Source: Gymnopus androsaceus JB14
Lineage: Eukaryota > Basidiomycota > Agaricomycetes > Agaricales > Omphalotaceae
Assembly: GCA_009733575.1 (NCBI GenBank)
Contig: ML769564.1
Location: 1 to 64,000, forward strand
Reading direction: 5' to 3'
Length of the DNA stretch: 64,000 bases
How positions within the stretch are numbered: position 1 is the first letter of the stretch; each line of letters begins with the position of its first letter. The translations under genes and the position numbers were made by a program. Positions 1 through 10,240 of this stretch are shown in pieces. The notes under the pieces are model-generated. The model ran no database searches. It saw only the letters and a list, made by a program, of their open reading frames with translations, and was not told where the DNA came from.

Positions 1-1
1 G

Positions 2-1864
2 GACGTTGATGCTGAAGATGATCAGTCATCTGAAGCTGCCTTCGAAACCCCTGCCGTAGAATCTGATGGATCCAGTTATCGGAATGTGGCCTCTGACTCC
101 GAGTCCGACTCGGATTATGAAGCAGCATTTGAGGAGTGGAAATGCTCTCGCAGAGCAGACAAGGCTCTGAATACCAAAAATGCGAAGAAGCAAGCTACTG
201 CCGAGACAAAAAAAGTAAGCAAGTTCATTTTTGTTGACCATAATACTCACGACCTGATACCAGATTCAAAAAACGGCTGTTCGCGCGGCAGTCGCCGCTG
301 CACGCACAGAGAAGCCCCCAACTACGACTAATGTTGTTCCAGCCGTTGCCAGTAGTAAGAAGCGAGCAAGTGCTAGTACCGAAACAAACATGTGAGTGCT
401 AGTCAATTCTGATTTACAAGCTAACGAGAATACAACTTACAGAGTTAATAAACGAGCAAAGGGACCTGATCTTGGTGGCCTCCGTGCTGACTTCAAGATT
501 GCCTTGAAAAAGGCAGGAGCTCCTACACTGGCTAACACTTCAAACGATCCGCTCATTGCACGTCTTGAGCGTGCACGGCAAGATCGTCATGCACGAGGTG
601 AGTACAGCGATGCAGGTCACATGGGCGAATTCGACCATGAAGAAACCGCCGAGTCGGTGAATGCAGCTCGTGAAGCGAAGCAGGCAGGAGCGAAAGCCTC
701 TACCGTTGCCAGCAAAAAGGTGAGTGCCATACCTTGACGTTGGACCTGTGTTGATGATGGCTGTAGCTTGTAGAGACTCAAGTGCGCCTTGTTCCCGCTA
801 ACGTTAACGTGATTGATGCCAAAGAGCGATGTGGGAATGGTAAATGTTTGACTTTTAACAAGACCAACCTTCCTATCTCCACAACTGCTGACCACCGCAA
901 ATGGGACACTGAATTCATGCCCACTATCCTTGACTTTGTTGGCGCTCAGGAGCTTCAGTTTGGAATGAGCAATAATCTCGAATTGAAGGCTTTAATCCGA
1001 ACTACTTGGACCGATGTTTTTCCTCTGCGGAGTGATTGCAAGGACGATCCTGCTATTGCTGGCTTTGTGAGTCAATGGTATACTATCCTTTTCACTGCTG
1101 ATTTTTTAATATTCAAGTGTCATACCCAAATCCGGACATATCGAAGCGAATTAGGCAAGAAGGCTCTGAAGATCGTTGGGCGTAAGATCGATGAGCTGGA
1201 GGATGACTTGGAAGAGCGAGCAGCTTACATTGCTGCTCAGCTTGAGGAAGACTATTGGGCGTATAGTAACCCAGGATTCTCGGTGCGTTACCTCCAATCT
1301 CTTTTGTTTAACTAGTACGCTAAAACTTTTTTTTCTAACTAGCGAGCAGACAGCACAGGTACTCTGCGAGGACCCGGGATCCTCGAGACGTTTTCCCAGC
1401 ACTGCGAGCTCGCAAAGTCGTTCAAGGTCAAATCACCACATGGGTTCCCTGCGGGAGCATTAGCTCTCAGCGCTGCCGCCGTACAGTTTTATTCCAATCC
1501 TAGTTAGTTTTTCATTGACTAATTTCTTCTTCTACAGTATCTCCGGGCCCTCCGCGCTTTCGAACCTGGCTACAACTCAATTGATGAAGCTCGCAAGACC
1601 CAGCAAGCTGAACGTAAGAAGGAGGGAAAGGGCCGAGTCTCGAACAATAACAAAGATGGGTTTGGAGAGGACCCTTGGGCAGAACACGTCGGCTCATACT
1701 ACAACCTCATCAAAAGTGTCAGCGACTCAAAGTGGATGACAATTTTCGAGGCAACAGAGCAATTCATCAATGTTCGCAAGTTTGAGAAGCGGCAGCCAGT
1801 GTCGGATCCAGTAGCTGACGCCAGGATAATGGAACAGGAAGACAAACTTGTTATGTTGGAGTAA
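2..1864 (+). CDS. Seven-exon host gene, 5' partial; possible DUF6532-like protein
   Basis: The reading frame is open from the left edge, so the start lies outside the window. I infer exons 2-214, 264-391, 443-719, 776-1066, 1118-1282, 1343-1480 and 1538-1864. All six introns are 49-60 nt with GT-AG ends, and the joined frame is open for 512 codons to TAA at 1862. The N-terminal half is acidic and Ser/Asp-rich, then Ala/Lys-rich and probably disordered. The C-terminal half is a helical domain containing FPAGALALSAAA followed by a RALRAFEPG segment. That pattern resembles DUF6532-type proteins of Agaricomycetes, recalled from memory and not searched. Function is unknown. It is the only host-like gene in the first 37 kb and shows no internal stops. 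Confidence 0.6.
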
Positions 1865-2218
1865 TGGTGTGTCATTCGTGCACTCTTTCCTTTCGCTGTA
1901 CTGACCTGCGCTACTTTTATTGTAGGTTGGATACTACTGCTTCGACTACATGGGTTTTGTAGTTTTCAACAGCGTTGGTTAGACTCGGATCTAGTTAGTT
2001 AGTTTACCGTTTAGTCAACCTGTGGTTTTTATGCAAAATCATTCTGTTCTAATGATTTTTGGTGTGATTCTCGGCGAGCGACTAGTACGGTGATGACAAT
2101 GATGGCCATGTATGGATGTATAGAATTATGTATAGGAATTATACATGCGAGGTATAGAAACTTGGTATGGGGTGTATGGAGTTTATGCACCCTCCGATTC
2201 CCCATACGTGTATGGAAG

Positions 2219-2254
2219 ATGTATAGAAAGTATGGTACCATACTTTCTATACAT
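2219..2254. repeat. 36 bp perfect palindrome
   Basis: Two 18 nt arms (ATGTATAGAAAGTATGGT and its complement) meet without a spacer. It lies in an AT-rich stretch with several more GTATAGAA-like motifs at 2110-2170. It may be the centre or end of a decayed foldback element, or a cruciform-forming site. No gene is seen in it. Confidence 0.85.
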
Positions 2255-2384
2255 TTGCCAACTTGCTGATGTTGGCAAAAATCAACAAATACCTAACCTC
2301 CCCACAATTCATCAAAACCTAACCTCCCCAAAAATCATCAAAAATCTAACATTGCTGAAAGTCTTATGAATGATTTATTTTACA

Positions 2385-2497
2385 CTATTATGGCCATACT
2401 GCTGCATCATGGTTCAAAGTGCAGGTCTCTCTTGCTGGGTCAAGTTCATTGAAGTGCAGATTGGTAGACAAAGACGTTATTCTACTTACAATATGGC
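2385..2497 (+). repeat. Dispersed repeat, copy 1
   Basis: This segment, which contains GGTTCAAAGTGCAGGTCTCT and later CAAGTTCATTGAAGTGCAGATTG and TTCTACTTACAAT, is clearly similar to 52900-53020 in the same orientation. The similarity fades on both sides. The repeat type is unknown, and no terminal repeats or coding potential were seen. The rest of 1865-3078 holds only short, unsupported reading frames. Confidence 0.6.
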
Positions 2498-3078
2498 AGT
2501 GAATTCATCTTAGGTCAAATCCATGAAAAGTTTAAAACCCATAGTGTATACATAACCAGGAATGCGAGTAACTAATCAAAAGGGGAGGAGCAAGAGTGCT
2601 CATCATCATTTTCCAGAATATAAGCATTTGCTGACAATATATTCAGTATCCTCCATAAATGACTCAAGGTCTTCTGCCATCTTGAGGCCAGAGTTGTGAC
2701 TAGCTGGAGTAAACACAACACATAGGTAGGGCTTGTAATAAGGTTGGTGGTAAGTACCTTCCACTTCTTTGAAAAATCTAACCTGGAGAAAGTTCATTTT
2801 GCTGGAGAGTTAAAGCATTGGGAGAAGAAATTAGGAATCAGCTTAACAAGCTCAGAATTGTGTGCCATTATCCTGAGATGTTTGATCAATTGACAGAAGC
2901 TCCTAAACAAGGGTTTTCAGGAAGGGTTACCATCATACCATGTCTTTGTGGACCAGTGCATAGGATTAAGATCAGGAACAAGATAGCCAATCATTATGCA
3001 GATGAATTTAATATACATCAGTAGATGAACAAAATTGGACTTTGTCAAGAGATATGTGGTCAAAGTCCCAACCCATGA

Positions 3079-3394
3079 TAAGGATGGACAAGGGTAGGGA
3101 TCAACCCAGGGTTTTTGACCCAAGGGTATGGAGGGTAAGGGTAGGGGTTGAAGCCTTCGAAGCCCTCCCTTTTTTAATTGATGATATATACATCTCATGA
3201 TATCCTATGATCTTCAACTCATCCTTAAGGATGTTTTCAAGTGTTATTATATCTATTTACCCAAAGCCTCATGAGTGATACATCATTCTGTCCAAAACCC
3301 CTAGTAAAAGTGGAGGTTTGAAGGGTAAGGGTATGGAGGGTAAGGGTGAGGTTAGGGCCTTTCCAACCCAGGGGTCAACCCCTGTCCATCCTTA
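3079..3394. mobile_element. Family B nonautonomous TIR element, copy B3 (316 bp)
   Basis: The ends are inverted repeats. The left starts TAAGGATGGACAAGGG and the complement of the right starts TAAGGATGGACAGGGG. Flanking octamers ACCCATGA and ACTGATGA match at 6 of 8 positions, fitting an old 8 bp target duplication. The subterminal DNA is rich in GGAGGGTAAGGG motifs. There is no coding capacity. The same terminal sequence occurs at 9422-10240 and 61897-62649. An 8 bp duplication and TAA-type ends fit hAT-like elements, which is inference. Confidence 0.7.
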
Positions 3395-3510
3395 ACTGAT
3401 GAATTGACAGCAAGTAAAATACTTTGCATCCTAATTTCTAAACAATACGGAAAGAAGGGTTGCGAGGAAAGATGTTTCTGATGTCATTTATTTGTCATGT
3501 ATAACTATAC

Positions 3511-4120
3511 TGTTACAACCATGCCGGCTATGGCCGGTACACTTACCAAGACGACTGAGATCCCTCTGTACTTATATCGGATATTTTCTTTTAAGTGACT
3601 GAGCCGGTCGGGCCGGTCACCTCGGTCCTTTTCAGTCCGTTTCTTATTGTTTTCTATTCACTCTCACGTTCAACAATTACTCTAACCGAAAGACAATTAC
3701 TTATTATTCTCCTTCCCAGCCGACTTATATTGTACGGGAAGCTATTATCTTTATTTAACAATAAGGACTACCGTATATAAGCCGACTCATCTTGTATAGT
3801 AGTCTTTAGTTTAAATATCGACTTGGATTAACCCTATACTCGACTCAACGCCTTCCGGCCTTGATCCTTTACTCACCGACGACCTTCAGCGTCGTCAAGT
3901 CCATCTCGGACATCTTTACCGACGACCTTCAGTGTCGTCGCTTCCATTCCCTTCAGGACCATTCGGTGTAGCGAGGGTCCGTCCTAATAGATGGTCTGCG
4001 GTCCGCTTCCTTCTCGTGTCTCCAGTCGGCAACCATTTCAGTTGCCTCGGTTTATACTTCGGTCTGACCCGGCTTGACTTCTTTCAGGTCCGGCTCCCCT
4101 CCGGTAGCACGGTCCTAACA
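3511..4120 (+). repeat. gypsy-1 5' LTR
   Basis: It is 610 bp with TG...CA ends and is collinear with 16477-17086. The two LTRs differ mainly by transitions, many at CpG sites (CG against TG or CA); a few transversions are also seen, for example GACTTAT against GACTGAT. A possible TATA-like TATATAAG lies near 3773. Confidence 0.93.
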
Positions 4121-4166
4121 GTATATTTAAACTAAATCTCGTTACGCCATTTTTTTACCAATTCCT

Positions 4167-5924
4167 ATGGCTCCAAAATGTACACTTCGTAGCCAAGGAG
4201 CTGTAAACCCCACACCGGCACCAATCCAAAATGTGTTCGCAATGAACGCATCTGCATTCGCTCCATATGCAGAATCTATTTCAGCACTCGGTACTGCCCA
4301 TCAATGTATTACAGCTTTCGGTCCAAGTTCTGCTGCTCCGGTCCCTCCTGCGATAACAATGGATACCGACAGCGGAGCTACACAATTCATTTTTAAAACC
4401 CTTTATGATGATGAGAGTAACGAATTTACGGTACGTACACCGGTCAGAGATCGAACTGCTATACCGACGGTAGTAGACCCAGAAGAAGTTCCACAATCTC
4501 CAACATTCCTGACAGCTGGTGCTTGGCGAAGGGCTACTGCCGTCCCAACTAATTCCAGAGATGCTAGTCACTCTCAATCCCAAGTCTCCCGAGGCCGCTC
4601 CCAGACACGTAGATCATCTAGGGCAAGTGGTCGAGGAGACGAAGATCCATTTGCAGAACAATCCGGTGATAATCCAACCCCCAATGATGGTAACGGTGGA
4701 GGTGAGGATCCAGATAGAACCGATCCGTCTGGAGACCGTCCTACTGGTGGTCCTCCTGGCGGCCCTCCTGGTGGTCCTCCTGGTGGTCCTCCTGGTGGCC
4801 CTCCTGCTGGAGGAGCTGCGGGACCGGTACCTATGGAACCCACTCCACAACAACTCCTTGCGTTGTTCCAAAATTTTACAGGATCTTTGGACACTCTCGG
4901 CCAGGTTCTAGGCAACATGCGAGGAGATACCAGCGATGCCGGTAAAAACAAGGTCAAGGATCCAGATGTTTTCGATGGATCCGATCCCAAGAAACTTAAA
5001 ACTTTCCTTGTCTCCTTATCGCTTGTTTTCCTTGATCGACCGAACTATTTCACCGAACAACGGAAAATCAGCTATACACTTTCTTATCTCGGTGGTGCGG
5101 CTCGGGAATGGTTCGAACCCAACGTATTAGACCCGGACCTTAATGCGATGCCCGCATGGACACAATCGTTCTCAGCCCTCATTAGTGAGCTCCAAGACAA
5201 CTTCGGTCTTTACGATGCTCAAGGGGATGCCAAGGAGAGACTCGGTCTTCTCCAAATGAAGGAAACCGAACCGGTCCGAAAATATAACATCCGGTTCAAC
5301 ACCCTTGCAGCATCCACCAACTGGGACGTATCCGCTCTTAAGTGGGCATATCATCGCGGCCTTGCCAGTCGTATCAAAGACGAACTTGTTCACATGCCGA
5401 CACCGCGGGATCTAACCGCGTTGCGACAAATGGTTCTTCAGATTGATAACCGGTACTGGCGCCGTGAAGAGGAGAAGAAATGGGAGAGTGCCCGAAATTC
5501 TAACAGGAGCTCCACCTCCAGAAAGAAGGGTAATAGCACCGGCTCCTCTACTACGGTCTCAGTTTCTACATCAACCAACACGGCTTCATCTTCACAATCC
5601 ACCAGTCAACAAAAGTCCGGTAAGAAGAACAATAAAAACTGGAAAGGTAATAGTGGCTCCGGTAATTCCTCTGGTTCTTCAGCTAGTACCTCCAGTTTGT
5701 CACCACCCAAGCCCCACGCTAAACATCTTGGGCCTGATGGCAAACTCAAGCCGGAGGAACTGGAAAGGCGCCAAAAGTTTAACCTGTGTACATTTTGTGG
5801 TGGTAAGCACAAGTTGGATGATTGTACAGTTCAAAAACCAAACAGCGGTTCTCAACCGTGCGGCCGTGCTGCTGTAACCCAGAGGCCTGAACTTCCGGCG
5901 GTAGCAGAGGTTCCGGAAAATTAG
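4167..5924 (+). CDS. gag: gypsy-1 Gag polyprotein
   Basis: This is a 585-residue frame starting 46 nt after the 5' LTR. Residues about 193-214 are a GGPP repeat encoded by a 12 nt tandem repeat. A retrotransposon Gag capsid-type domain spans about 265-430, with AREWF near 311 and a tryptophan-rich tail. A Ser/Thr-rich linker follows, then one zinc knuckle, CTFCGGKHKLDDC, at about 541-553. The knuckle is unusual because it lacks the normal CX4H spacing and may be altered. It ends at TAG 5922. The protease continues in another frame (position mod 3 shifts from 0 to 2), so Pol would need a frameshift. Gag itself has no premature stop. Confidence 0.85.
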   Translation: MAPKCTLRSQGAVNPTPAPIQNVFAMNASAFAPYAESISALGTAHQCITAFGPSSAAPVPPAITMDTDSGATQFIFKTLYDDESNEFTVRTPVRDRTAIPTVVDPEEVPQSPTFLTAGAWRRATAVPTNSRDASHSQSQVSRGRSQTRRSSRASGRGDEDPFAEQSGDNPTPNDGNGGGEDPDRTDPSGDRPTGGPPGGPPGGPPGGPPGGPPAGGAAGPVPMEPTPQQLLALFQNFTGSLDTLGQVLGNMRGDTSDAGKNKVKDPDVFDGSDPKKLKTFLVSLSLVFLDRPNYFTEQRKISYTLSYLGGAAREWFEPNVLDPDLNAMPAWTQSFSALISELQDNFGLYDAQGDAKERLGLLQMKETEPVRKYNIRFNTLAASTNWDVSALKWAYHRGLASRIKDELVHMPTPRDLTALRQMVLQIDNRYWRREEEKKWESARNSNRSSTSRKKGNSTGSSTTVSVSTSTNTASSSQSTSQQKSGKKNNKNWKGNSGSGNSSGSSASTSSLSPPKPHAKHLGPDGKLKPEELERRQKFNLCTFCGGKHKLDDCTVQKPNSGSQPCGRAAVTQRPELPAVAEVPEN

Positions 5925-6590
5925 TCCGCAGCTCCTGTACCCTGGTACGAAGCAGGAGTTGCGTTGACTACGTTCGTACTCAATCTGGGGAAGTAACTCT
6001 CAACGCATCCACTCTTTCCAATCTTGATCGATCCTTCCGTTTCAATCTCATTACCGAGTTTCCAGCCATAAATGAATCGGCTGAAACTGTGGTTGTACTT
6101 AGTTTTTCTACTCTACTCGATTCCGGTTCTACAGACAATTTCTTAGATAGATCTTACATTTCTTTAAATGATATACCGACTACGAAAATCACTCCGATCA
6201 ACCTTTGGTTGTTTGATGGTTCACTTGCACCTAGTGCAATCTCGGAAATGGCATCTCTCGATGTCCGGTTTCCATCCGGCGAGCTTTTCCCCTTAACATT
6301 TTATGTTACTCCTTTGGACTCATCATGCAAAGCTGTTTTAGGATTCAGTTTCTTGACCCGCTACAATCTGTTGATTGACTGGGCATCAAAAACTATAACA
6401 TTCCGACACACCGAGCAGCTTGATTCTATCCCTCAGACGTCTTTTCCGACCGGTCACATCGACCGCTCAGAATCCTCTCGGTCCGAAATCCCTCCGGATT
6501 CTCCAACCCCAATGGTTTCTCCCGTTTACGGTACGCCTTGCGGTAACTGTGCTCGTATCTCAAAGCCTCGGCCTCTATCCGAGCGCTTTC

Positions 6591-7818
6591 CATCTGGAAA
6601 ACTACCTAAAGCCCAGGCAAGTCCAGGTGTGCCTGGTCACTCTCAGGGATGCCCAGGAATTTGGCCAATTCCTAGGCAACACTAGGCAACCCAAGCACCC
6701 CAGGTAGCCCAGGATTTTGGCCAAATTCTAGGGATCCTTGAGTATCTCTGAAGTTAATCAGGAATTAGCCTCAAGCAAGCCCAAAGACCTTCAGGATTTG
6801 GCAAAAATTTTAGGCTGCCCAGGTTGCTTGGGCTGCCTGGGAAATGGGCAAATTCCTGGGGATCCTGGGAAGCTCTGGGAAGCCCTGGGACAGCTGTGGA
6901 AGCCCTGGGACACCCTGGGAGAGCGGTCATGTGCTCGTGCTTACGAGCACGTGATTTAAGCGCCCATCTGACGTTTTGGCTACATACTTTATGTTTTAAT
7001 TAAAAGCTACAATGTATTATATCCACAACAAAATTAAATTAACCAAAAGAGAAAAATTTGAGTCTGGTTTTCGCATTTCAAGCCCTTATTACCTAAGAAT
7101 AATTACTGGTAACACTGTAGATAGTCTCGGTAGACTATAGTGAGAAAATGGGCTCATATGCACTTATGACCAAGTGCTCACCAATTTTCTTATAGGTGAT
7201 GCTGACTCCACTAGTTAGTGTATATAGTGCATAAAGCTTCTAGCATACCTTACATCAAGATAGTTCAGTGGTTTTGAGCTCTCGCGCTATTGCTTATATA
7301 ATACAGTTGACTGCGAGGCTGAGAGTTCAAACCTGTGAGGTGTCAATCTTTAAGTTTATTATGAGTCATTTGAAATTTAAGCGCTGATACACCAAGTGAA
7401 TAAGACAATAGTAAGCAGTGAGCAGGAAGCGCAACAACCATCTATAATAAGTGTATTAAGTACTGAGACTTGGATAATGAATAATGAATAAGTAAACAAA
7501 GAAGGTAAATATGAGCATAAGAGGCTAAGATGGTAAAAAAATATATAATTTTAAATATTTTCTCTATGGATTCCCAGGGAATCCCAGGGCGCCCCGGAGA
7601 CACCCAGGGATGATCAGGGACACCCCAGGGATATTTAGGGACACCCCAGGAATATTCAGGGACACCCCAGAGATACTTTTCTATCCTCAGGATGCACAGG
7701 ATTTGGGGGGTTTCTTTGGGGCGCCTGGGGTGCCTAGACATCCTGGGTGTCCTAGTCACCCTGTGGGTACCTCAGTGCAACCTATACGTTCCTGGGCACT
7801 AGGGAATTTTTCCAGATG
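6591..7818. mobile_element. Element C: nonautonomous TIR element with CCCAGG arrays
   Basis: The left end CATCTGGAAAACTACC and the complement of the right end CATCTGGAAAAATTCC form about 30 bp of terminal inverted repeat. The flanking octamers (GCGCTTTC and TCCTTTTG) match poorly, 4 of 8. However, 1228 + 8 is divisible by three and the Pol frame is the same on both sides, which fits an 8 bp duplication. Both subterminal zones are packed with CCCAGG/CCTGGG motifs around an AT-rich centre. No transposase is present. It includes a tRNA-like segment at 7255-7352. Confidence 0.75.
7255..7352 (+). other. tRNA-like segment (possible tRNA pseudogene or SINE head)
   Basis: TAGTTCAGTGGTTTTGAGC resembles a D arm/A box, with GTTC pairing GAGC through one wobble. 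CTCGC and GCGAG about 27 nt apart could form an anticodon stem with an intron-containing loop. GAGTTCAAACC resembles a B box. The T stem pairs only partly and I find no good acceptor stem, so a working tRNA is unlikely. It lies in the AT-rich core of element C. Confidence 0.35.
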
Positions 7819-9121
7819 TCCTTTTGAACCCATCTACACCTACCCTTCGGTCCATCAACGAGCAGCCAAAACTGAGTACCCGGACATCGACATCGCTTTT
7901 GTATGTGCTGCTGCATTTTCCCGCATTCTCAAAGAAACGAGTTCCGAACCGTTTCTGATACACGCCGTATCACTTGAAGTATCCGGCTGATCTGCAGCAA
8001 CTGCATCACCACCGCGTACCGACATCCCGGCACAATATCAGGACTTCGCCGATGTCTTTGACGAAGTACAAGCCGATGTGCTTTCAGAGCACCGACCTTA
8101 TGATCTCAAGATTGAACTAGAAGAAGGCAGTTCCCCACCTCTCGGTCGAATCATTCCACTCTCCCCTCGTGAGCAGCAGGCTCTCCGAGATTTTCTCGAT
8201 GAGCATCTCAAAACCGGATTCATTTCTGTATCGAATTCACCTCACGGAGCACCGGTTCTCTTCGCACTGAAGAAAGATGGCTCTCTTCAGCTTTATGTCG
8301 ACTTCCGAGGTCTTAACAGAATTACAAAAAAAGACAGATATCCACTGCTGCTCATATCCGACCTTTTGGATGCTCCACAAAAAGCCTGGATATACACCAA
8401 AATCGACCTTAAACATGCTTACCATCTCATCCAAATCAACAAAGGTGATGAGTGGAAGACAACATTCCGCACTCGATGGGGTTCCTACGAATGGAACATC
8501 ATGCCCTTCGGTCTCACGAATGCTCCGGCCGCATGGCAACGATTCATCAATGAAGTCCTAGCGGACATGATTGATGTCAACGTCATCGTCTATCTCGACG
8601 ATATCCTGATCTACTCGGATAACCCCGAGCAGCATGAGGAACACGTTTGGGAAGTCCTCCGGCGGCTCCGGAAGAACAAACTCTTCGCTAATGCGAAGAA
8701 GTGCAAATGGTCGGTCGACACAGTCGAATATCTCGGTTACATCATGTCACCGGCCGGTTTGACGATGGCCACTGACAAAGTACAAGCAATAACTGACTGG
8801 CCAGCTGGTTCATTAGCAGTATTAAAATAAACCCCGACAAGTTCTCGGAGGCATATTTTAATACTTGCGACAAGTTGTCAGCACAGCTTTTACCTAGAAA
8901 AGAAATATTGATACAGAGAGAACAAGAGCCCGTGGGAAAAAACGGACACTTTTCCCATGCTCGTGTAGGTCACCTGCACCCAACCCTACCCCTACCTCGC
9001 ATCCTAACCCTAACCCTGATTAATATTTTAACAGTGGGGGCAAGCCCCCACACCCCCATTGTTATCCTCAACCCCTAAACCCTAACCACCCTAACCCTAA
9101 CCTATGTTCACTGTTTGTTTG

Positions 9122-9201
9122 GCACTGTTTTGATCAGGTCTCTATGTTAGGGTAAGCACTTTGGTGCTTACCCTAACATAGAGACCTGATCAAAACAGTG
9201 C
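9122..9201. repeat. Central hairpin of A1, 38 bp perfect arms
   Basis: The arms are 9122-9159 and 9164-9201 with a 4 nt spacer. The arm runs from GCACTGTTTTGATCAGG to TTAGGGTAAGCAC. Equivalent hairpins lie at 13521-13595 in A2 and 14622-14693 in A3. Confidence 0.95.
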
Positions 9202-9421
9202 TTATTACTATATTTGGTCATAATCCTAATTTTAGATTAGGATTAAGCGGAGGCACCACGGGAAAGAGGGAGAAAAATAAAGGGGTGTAGCCATTTCCAT
9301 TTTTTCCCACAGCCCCTGGTTCCTGAGATATGGTCCCGTCTTATCATACTATGGTTAGGGTTCCCTGGGCATATTTGGCTGGCTGACAACTTGTCGCTAT
9401 TATTAAAATACGCCTCCGAGA

Positions 9422-10240
9422 TAAGGGTGGACATGACTCCGGGTCCCGGTTTACCTGGACCTGTGATGCCGGTAACTGGAGGGCAAAACTAGCGACCTGC
9501 GACCGGTTCCAAACCCGTGGGAAACCGGTTAACCGGTACCGGGACCTGTCACAGGTAAACCGGCCGGTACCGGTGTAACCTGCCCATACTAGGGCACTCA
9601 CTAGTAGTAATATTATTTGTACTAACATTAGTACTTATACTGGTACTAGTATGTTTGTATTAGATTCTAGCACCAATGTTAGTACTAAATTCAAAGACTG
9701 GTAAGTATCCAGCCATTATTGGTACAGTATTCAATACAATGTCAGTGGTAATAATACCAAAATATTGATAATGTCTTTTGACATGGAGATAGGATCCAAA
9801 TAAGATCTCTATGCTACTGTATGCACTATCACTGCTACTATAGCTGCATATATGCATCTTAATGTCACCTCTATTATCTTACTTACTATTAATTAAGCTA
9901 CTATTGGCAAAGTATTGGTACTATTAGTGTAAGTATACTAGTATTAGACACTAATATCAGTCCCAAGCAGAACTAATACATACTGTAAGTACTAACCAAT
10001 AATATTAGTATACTATATTGGCACTAAGTAGTGAAATATGTACCAATATTAAAGCCAAACATTTGTTCCCACGGGTCTACCGGTACCGGCCGGTCACAAT
10101 AAAAACAAAAATGGCAACCTGCAACCGGGCATAACCCGTGGGAAACCGGTACCGGGACCCGCAGGTTAAAAAACAGGCCGGTATTCCCACAGGTAAACCT
10201 GCCGGTACCGGGTCAGGACCCGGAGTCGTGTCCACCTTTA
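9422..10240. mobile_element. Family B element copy B1, nested in A1
   Basis: The inverted ends are TAAGGGTGGACATGACTC and, from the right, TAAAGGTGGACACGACTC. The perfect 8 bp duplication CTCCGAGA occurs at 9414-9421 and 10241-10248. A2 shows the empty site: CTCCGAGAACTTG without interruption. Both subterminal zones are full of GGTACCGG-type palindromic motifs. The core is AT-rich with many TACTA/AGTATT motifs and no coding capacity. Confidence 0.92.

Noticed and set aside
4574..4990. Minus-strand Pro/Gly-rich frames opposite gag
   Set aside because: Shadow of the 12 nt GGPP-coding repeat; no start context or homology.
9000..9110. Telomere or subtelomere end
   Set aside because: The CCCTAA runs lie inside family A elements flanked by target duplications, and retrotransposon coding sequence continues on both sides.
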